This document shows positions 59,236-64,000 of a stretch of 64,000 nucleotides of DNA, piece by piece. The position numbers and the translations under genes are program-made. The stretch lies in NCBI GenBank assembly GCA_021741205.1, contig JAIOYI010000001.1, positions 1 to 64,000 of the forward strand. Reading direction: 5' to 3'. This DNA comes from Emcibacter sp. GTDB lineage: Bacteria; Pseudomonadota; Alphaproteobacteria; Sphingomonadales; Emcibacteraceae. The notes under the pieces were generated by a model. It ran no database searches and had not been told where the DNA came from. It saw only the letters and a program-made list of their open reading frames with translations. Numbering within the stretch: position 1 is the first letter of the stretch; every line of letters begins with the position of its first letter.

Positions 59236-60396
59236 ATGGATGACCTCCAGAAATTAGAAAAAGATATCCTTGCAGCCATTGAGGCCTGTGACGATCTTGT
59301 CATACTGGAAGATATTAGAATATCGGAAGTTGGCAAAAAAGGCCGTATTAGCCTTTTAATGCGAGAACTTGGCAAAATGACGCCCGATGAGAAAAAAACC
59401 TTTGGCCCCAAACTCAATGGTCTAAAGGATTTAATCAATAACGCGCTCTCAGACCGCAAATCAGCCCTAGAGCTCAAAGAATTAAACATCCGTCTTCAAT
59501 CGGAAAAGATTGATATTAGCTTGCCCACTTTACCTGAAAATAACGGCAGCATCCACCCCATTACCCAAGTCATGGATGAAGTGACCGAAATTTTCACAGA
59601 ACTTGGCTTTAGCGTGGCCGAAGGACCAGAAATTGAGGAAGATTTTTATAACTTCACGGCCTTAAATATTCCCGCCGAACATCCTGCCCGTCAAATGCAT
59701 GATACCTTCTATTTTCCCGAAGACGAAAAGGGCAACCGCAAACTGTTGCGCACCCATACGTCGCCTGTTCAAATCAGAACCATGATGTCAGGACCGCCCC
59801 CCTACCGTATCATTGCACCTGGCCGCACCTATCGTTGTGACAGTGATGCAACCCATACTCCGATGTTCCATCAGGTAGAGGCCCTTGTTATCGACAAGAA
59901 TATTAATATGGGACATTTAAAATGGTGCATCGAAGAATTTTGCCGCAAATTTTTTGAACTGGATAATGTTAAAATTCGTTTCCGCCCAAGCTATTTCCCC
60001 TTCACGGAACCTTCTGCTGAAGTGGATATTGGTTGCGCTTTTAAGGACGGTGAGATCCTCATTGGTGAGGGTGATGACTGGCTTGAAATTATGGGTTGTG
60101 GCATGGTGAATGCCCGTGTGCTTGAAAATGTTAATATTGACCCCAATGAATATCAGGGCTTTGCCTTTGGCATGGGACTTGACCGTATTGCCATGCTCAA
60201 ATGGGGCATTCCTGATCTGCGGGATTTCTTTGCCGCTGACTTGCGCTGGTTAAAGCATTATGGCTTTGCCGCCCTCGACATTCCGTCTTTAAGCACGCAA
60301 AATAATAAAGTGGGGGGAGATCGCAAGATCGGGGGGAGCTCAAGTAGCGAAAACATGAGCGATAGTTCCCCCCTTAACCAAAATGGGGGACAATAA
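59236..60396 (+). CDS. pheS: phenylalanyl-tRNA synthetase alpha subunit with C-terminal extension
   Basis: PheRS alpha, 386 aa if started at 59236. A TTG start four codons earlier is an alternative, but the GGA at 59226-59228 fits the ATG better. The N-terminal coiled coil is followed by the class II core: [93 protein letters not shown] and [24 protein letters not shown]. The normal family end is near [17 protein letters not shown]. About 40 further residues ([34 protein letters not shown] and neighbours) are Ser/Gly/Asn-rich and are encoded by a G-rich inverted repeat. It abuts pheT. Confidence 0.94.
   Translation: MDDLQKLEKDILAAIEACDDLVILEDIRISEVGKKGRISLLMRELGKMTPDEKKTFGPKLNGLKDLINNALSDRKSALELKELNIRLQSEKIDISLPTLPENNGSIHPITQVMDEVTEIFTELGFSVAEGPEIEEDFYNFTALNIPAEHPARQMHDTFYFPEDEKGNRKLLRTHTSPVQIRTMMSGPPPYRIIAPGRTYRCDSDATHTPMFHQVEALVIDKNINMGHLKWCIEEFCRKFFELDNVKIRFRPSYFPFTEPSAEVDIGCAFKDGEILIGEGDDWLEIMGCGMVNARVLENVNIDPNEYQGFAFGMGLDRIAMLKWGIPDLRDFFAADLRWLKHYGFAALDIPSLSTQNNKVGGDRKIGGSSSSENMSDSSPLNQNGGQ
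60331..60373. repeat. G-rich inverted repeat inside the 3' end of pheS
   Basis: GGGGGGAGCT (60331-60340) can pair with AGTTCCCCCC (60364-60373), with one G-T pair. Inside it GCTCA (60337-60341) can pair with TGAGC (60356-60360 region). A second G-run (60312-60317) and a later GGGGG (60386-60390) compete for the C-run. The result is a set of alternative hairpins in the last 80 bp of pheS, just before the pheT start. Confidence 0.7.
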
Positions 60397-62787
60397 ATGA
60401 AATTCACCCTTTCATGGCTCAAAGAGCATCTAGACACCAATGCAACCCTTGATCAAATTTCAGAAAAACTGACCGCCATTGGGCTTGAGGTTGAGGGCAT
60501 AGAAAATCCAGCAGACGGCTTAGAGGATTTTGTGATAGCCGAGGTTATAGAAGCTGCCCCCCATCCCGATGCGGATAAATTACAAGTCTTAAAGGTCAAC
60601 ACAGGCACAGAAATATTGCAAGTCGTTTGTGGTGCCCCCAATGCACGGATGGGTCTTAAGGGTGCCTTTGCCCCCTCTGGTGCCACTATTCCCGCCAATG
60701 ATATGGTGCTACGTCCTACCAAAATAAGAGGCGTTGACTCCAATGGCATGATGTGTTCCGAGCGGGAACTCGGCCTTGGCGATAATCATGACGGTATTAT
60801 TGATTTACCTCAAGATGCCCCTGTTGGCACAAAATTTACCGACTATAAGCAATTAAATGATCCTGTGTTTGAGATTGCCATAACCCCAAATCACCAAGAT
60901 GCGCTTGGCATATATGGTATTGCTCGTGATCTTGCCGCGGCAGGTCTTGGTCAATTAAAAACAGGCCATATTCCTTCTGTTGAAGGCTCCTATGACTGCC
61001 CGCAAAAGGTTATTCTCCAAGACCCGAAATCATGTCCCACATTTGCAGGACGTTATATTCGTGGTCTAAAAAATGGCCCAAGTCCAGAATGGCTGCAAAA
61101 AAAGTTACGTGCCCTTGGCATGAAACCCATTTCGGCACTGGTGGATATTACCAATTTCGTCAGCTATGATAGAGCAAGACCTCTGCATGTTTATGATGCA
61201 GACAAGCTTCAGGGGGATATTGTGGTGCGCCTTTCTGAAAAAGGTGAATATTTTGAGGCTCTTGATGACAAGGAATATACCTTGAACAGCGGCGCCTGCG
61301 TTATCACAGACAACAGTGGTGTGATCGGTCTTGGCGGCGTTATGGGGGGCTTAAGCACAGCCTGTCAGAATGATACGGTTAATGTCTTCGTAGAAAGCGC
61401 ATGGTTTGACCCCATTACCATTGCAATGGCGGGACGCCAATATGCCATTGATAGTGATGCACGCTACCGTTTTGAGCGAGGCGTTGACCCTGAAACAGTA
61501 ACATCTGGCCTTGAACTTGCTACCAAATTAATACTTGATATGTGCGGCGGCGAGGCAAGCCACGCTATTGTTGCGGGTACTATTCCCATCATTTCAAAGA
61601 CCCTAACCCTGCGCCCAGAACGGGTTTCTCATCTTGGTGGTGTGGATGTGAGCGAAGAGGAGATTATTAAAATTCTGCAAAACCTTGGTTTTCAGATAGA
61701 AAAATCTGATAGCAAACTCAATGTCACGACCCCTTCTTGGCGTTGTGATATTGATGGTGAGGCGGATTTGGTCGAAGAAGTCCTTAGAATTCATGGGTTT
61801 GAGCATATTCGTGCAACGGCTCTTCCCCCCTCAACTCGTGACATCAAAACTGGCCTAAATCCGATGCAAAAGCGCGCCCGCACCGCAAAACGTACTGCCG
61901 CAAGTTTAGGATTGCGGGAGGCCATAACATGGTCATTCCTGCCGTCGGCACAGGCAAAATTATTTGCTGATCTTGATCCCGCACTGATCTTGGACAATCC
62001 CATCAGTTCAGATCTTGATGCTATGCGACCCAATCTATTGCCAAATTTGATCACGGCCATTGGACGTAATGTGGATCGGGGATTTAAAAATATTGCACTC
62101 TTTGAATGTGGTAATCAATTTAAAGACGACACAGCTGAGGGGCAATCCCTTATCCTTGCTGGGGTCAGAAGAGGGCAAAATATTGAAAAACATTGGCGGG
62201 AAACCCCAAAAGATGTGGACTGCATCACGGCAAAAGCAGATGCAGAATCTATCCTTCGGGCGATAGGGGTTAAGATAGATAATGCTCAAGTTATCCCAGA
62301 GGCTCCTGCTTGGTATCATCCTGGGCGCAGTGGAACAATTCGTCTTGGGCCAAAAAATATTCTGGCCTATTTTGGAGAAATTCATCCTGTCATCTGCAGG
62401 GCGCTTGATATAAAGGGACGCTTGGTAGGTTTTGAAATTCTGCTCGAAAATATTCCTTTTCCAAAAAATAAAATTGGCAACAGCCGTGGTCCTCTAAAAA
62501 CGTCTGATTTTCAGATGGTAGAACGGGATTTTGCCTTTGTGGTGCATAATGATGTAACCTCTGCAAGCCTTATGAGAACTGTACGGGATACGGACAAAAA
62601 ACTCATTGCAGATGTTAGTCTTTTTGATATTTACGCTGGGGCTGGTATTGATGAAGGTTATAAATCTATGGCGATCAATGTTAAATTACAACCAGAGAAT
62701 AGAACCCTTACCGAAGAGGAGATAGAGTTATTTTCCTCAAAAGTCATTGCCAATGTACTAAAACAAACCCAAGGAAAATTGCGCTAA
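60397..62787 (+). CDS. pheT: phenylalanyl-tRNA synthetase beta subunit
   Basis: PheRS beta, 796 aa, the usual length. The tRNA-binding EMAP-like domain (FVIAEVIEAAPHPDADKLQVLKVNTG) and B3/B4 editing region (TFAGRYIRGLKNGPSPEWLQKKLRALGMKPISALVDITNFVSYDRARPLHVYDADKL) are present. The B5 domain (RVSHLGGVDVSEEEIIKILQNLGFQIEKSD), the core (YAIDSDARYRFERGVDP) and a C-terminal anticodon-binding FDX domain (FQMVERDFAFVVHNDV) follow. It begins immediately after the pheS stop codon and forms the alpha2-beta2 enzyme with PheS. Confidence 0.96.
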   Translation: MKFTLSWLKEHLDTNATLDQISEKLTAIGLEVEGIENPADGLEDFVIAEVIEAAPHPDADKLQVLKVNTGTEILQVVCGAPNARMGLKGAFAPSGATIPANDMVLRPTKIRGVDSNGMMCSERELGLGDNHDGIIDLPQDAPVGTKFTDYKQLNDPVFEIAITPNHQDALGIYGIARDLAAAGLGQLKTGHIPSVEGSYDCPQKVILQDPKSCPTFAGRYIRGLKNGPSPEWLQKKLRALGMKPISALVDITNFVSYDRARPLHVYDADKLQGDIVVRLSEKGEYFEALDDKEYTLNSGACVITDNSGVIGLGGVMGGLSTACQNDTVNVFVESAWFDPITIAMAGRQYAIDSDARYRFERGVDPETVTSGLELATKLILDMCGGEASHAIVAGTIPIISKTLTLRPERVSHLGGVDVSEEEIIKILQNLGFQIEKSDSKLNVTTPSWRCDIDGEADLVEEVLRIHGFEHIRATALPPSTRDIKTGLNPMQKRARTAKRTAASLGLREAITWSFLPSAQAKLFADLDPALILDNPISSDLDAMRPNLLPNLITAIGRNVDRGFKNIALFECGNQFKDDTAEGQSLILAGVRRGQNIEKHWRETPKDVDCITAKADAESILRAIGVKIDNAQVIPEAPAWYHPGRSGTIRLGPKNILAYFGEIHPVICRALDIKGRLVGFEILLENIPFPKNKIGNSRGPLKTSDFQMVERDFAFVVHNDVTSASLMRTVRDTDKKLIADVSLFDIYAGAGIDEGYKSMAINVKLQPENRTLTEEEIELFSSKVIANVLKQTQGKLR

Positions 62788-62926
62788 GATCACATTTCAC
62801 CTTATCTGCTCTGTAAATATCGCCCTCATCATGTTATATTTTGAGGGCGTATTATCATTAACATATTATAAAGGCCATTCCATTAGAATAGAATACGATA
62901 TATTTAGATATTGAGATTTCAGGTTA

Positions 62927-63904
62927 ATGGTTGAAGATATTAAAGATATTAAAGATATTAAGGTTCCCATTAAACTAAGAATAAAAGCTTGGTGGAATGG
63001 TTATGACCTAGAGGATGTGAAAGCACGCCTTAGAGAGCTGCGTGACCATGAGACCTCTTTATCAACCCTGAAAGCCTCCCCCAAGGGGACTGAACCAGAT
63101 GTCTCCTCCTTACCTTGGGATAAAATCAGAATGGAAATGACCCAATTGATATGGGGTGAAGGATATTGTGGCCCAGGCGGCAAAGACCATATCATTAGCA
63201 TGTGCAAGTTATTGACCATGAATTCTGAAATGAGTGCGCTTATCATCGGTGCGGGTCTTGGTGGCCCTGCCCGTGTTTTAGCAGAAGAATTCGGAGTCTG
63301 GATCACAGCCTATGAGTTATCCGAAGAACTGGCCACACAGGGCATGAAGATATCGAATGATAAGGGCTTTGGATCTAAAGCTATTATTCGTCCTTTTGAC
63401 CCTACGCAGGAAAATCCCTTTGACCGACATTATGACCGCGCCTTTTCCAAAGAGGCGCTCTATTGTTACCCCGATAAGGTTAAAATTATCAAGGATGTTT
63501 TTGATACATTAAAACATGGCGCCTTGTTCCTGATTACCGATTATACCTTGACGGATATTTCTTCTCTAGAGAATAAAGACGTACAAAAATGGTTAAAACA
63601 GGAACCCTCCCCGCCTTACCCTGTCACCACAGACAATATGAAAACCACCTTAGAGAAGGCTGGTTTTATCTTGAGGGTTAATGAAGATGTCTCTAAGGAA
63701 TATGTGGAACTTATTGAACATAGCTGGGCAAAGGCTGCAACGGTTGCAGAGCATCTTGCCGCTAAGGGGGAAGAAGGAACCAAGGCTATAAAATCTCTCA
63801 TGAAGGAGGCAGAGTTTTGGGCATTACGGGCTAAACTTCTCAAAGAAGGTCATATTCATGTATGGCGGTTTCTAGCCAATAAGCCTAATGAAAAAATACG
63901 CTAG
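62927..63904 (+). CDS. class I SAM-dependent methyltransferase
   Basis: A 325-residue methyltransferase. Motif I is SALIIGAGLGGPARVLAEEFGVWITAYELSEELATQGMKI, with GAGLGGPA as the SAM loop and the acidic end of strand 2 in YELS. Later motifs are FDRHYDRAFSKEALYCYPDKVKIIKDVFDTLKHGALFLITDYTL. The N-terminus carries three DIK repeats (from three 9-bp DNA repeats at 62936-62962) and then PIKLRIKAWWNGYDLEDVKARLRELRDHE, not part of the SAM fold. The substrate is unknown; the overall layout resembles lipid or small-molecule methyltransferases. A paralogue starts 12 bp downstream. Confidence 0.88.
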   Translation: MVEDIKDIKDIKVPIKLRIKAWWNGYDLEDVKARLRELRDHETSLSTLKASPKGTEPDVSSLPWDKIRMEMTQLIWGEGYCGPGGKDHIISMCKLLTMNSEMSALIIGAGLGGPARVLAEEFGVWITAYELSEELATQGMKISNDKGFGSKAIIRPFDPTQENPFDRHYDRAFSKEALYCYPDKVKIIKDVFDTLKHGALFLITDYTLTDISSLENKDVQKWLKQEPSPPYPVTTDNMKTTLEKAGFILRVNEDVSKEYVELIEHSWAKAATVAEHLAAKGEEGTKAIKSLMKEAEFWALRAKLLKEGHIHVWRFLANKPNEKIR

Positions 63905-63916
63905 TAAGTAATCATT

Positions 63917-64000
63917 ATGGCTGCAAAAACAGAAAATAATTCCAAAAAAATCCCCTTAAAATGGCGATTAATCGCTTGGTGGCAAGGCTATGATCTTGCT
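63917..64000 (+). CDS. second methyltransferase paralogue (3' truncated by window edge)
   Basis: Only 28 codons are in the window: MAAKTENNSKKIPLKWRLIAWWQGYDLA. The segment WRLIAWWQGYDL closely matches LRIKAWWNGYDL in the upstream methyltransferase, so it is most likely a tandem paralogue. The gap is 12 bp and an operon is expected. The rest lies beyond the window. Confidence 0.8.
   Translation, partial: MAAKTENNSKKIPLKWRLIAWWQGYDLA

Noticed and set aside
1-64000. tRNA genes, rRNA genes and CRISPR arrays
   Set aside because: I looked for the T-loop pattern GGTTCGANTCC with paired arms and for regularly spaced repeats on both strands and found none.

Overview
The window is AT-rich chromosomal DNA from an alphaproteobacterium. 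The order cannot be fixed from sequence alone; a marine, low-GC lineage near Emcibacterales, Kordiimonadales or Sneathiellales is my guess. The evidence is a Caulobacter-type Tad/Cpa pilus locus, CtrA-like TTAA-N7-TTAA sites, PleC/DivJ-like kinases, and DUF2336, DUF2849, DUF3126, DUF1013 (TrcR) and COQ9 proteins. There is also a gene transfer agent (GTA)-like head-tail cluster in the RcGTA order. No rRNA or tRNA gene and no CRISPR array was seen.

Layout: 1-3.9 kb holds carB (cut at the left edge), greA and an Lrp regulator. 4.2-17.5 kb is the Tad pilus locus (two Flp pilins, cpaA-F, tadB, tadC), flanked by two membrane-free histidine kinases, one with an eroded ATPase domain. 17.6-20.2 kb holds DUF2849, a glyoxalase-II-like hydrolase, an SCP2 protein and an OmpA protein. 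20.3-38.6 kb (minus strand) is the GTA-like cluster, from terS to a DUF2793 tail protein. It has three features not found in the basic RcGTA plan: a LamG/DUF2341 fibre module after the capsid gene, a large N-terminal domain fused to the DUF2460 tail protein, and a divergent 216-residue gene of unknown function between gp13 and gp14.

38.6-39.1 kb is a 0.5 kb intergenic stretch. It carries the GTA promoter, a leader that ends in an intrinsic terminator, and on the other strand a good candidate small RNA gene. 39.1-48.8 kb holds rpsU, COQ9, a PEP-CTERM protein behind a near-consensus sigma-54 promoter, purEK, a diguanylate cyclase, ubiX, trcR and small conserved proteins. 48.9-54.4 kb holds a GST, queG, an epimerase-like protein, a cyclase and an alpha/beta hydrolase. 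54.5-62.8 kb is the classic thrS-infC-rpmI-rplT-pheS-pheT translation cluster. In it infC starts at a rare AUA codon, and the cluster is interrupted by a candidate sRNA and a TraB/GumN protein. The right edge has two tandem paralogous methyltransferase genes, the second one cut.

How the parts may work together: the Tad genes build a surface-adhesion pilus, probably under cell-cycle (CtrA) control. The GTA cluster lacks integrase, replication and lysis genes, so it looks like a domesticated particle rather than a prophage. Three intrinsic terminators lie on its sense strand (before terS, after the capsid gene, before the tape measure gene). These suggest that full expression needs transcription read-through, as described for the Caulobacter GafY/GafZ antitermination system. 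This regulatory layout, with the adjacent sRNA candidate and the embedded unknown gene, is the most interesting part of the window.
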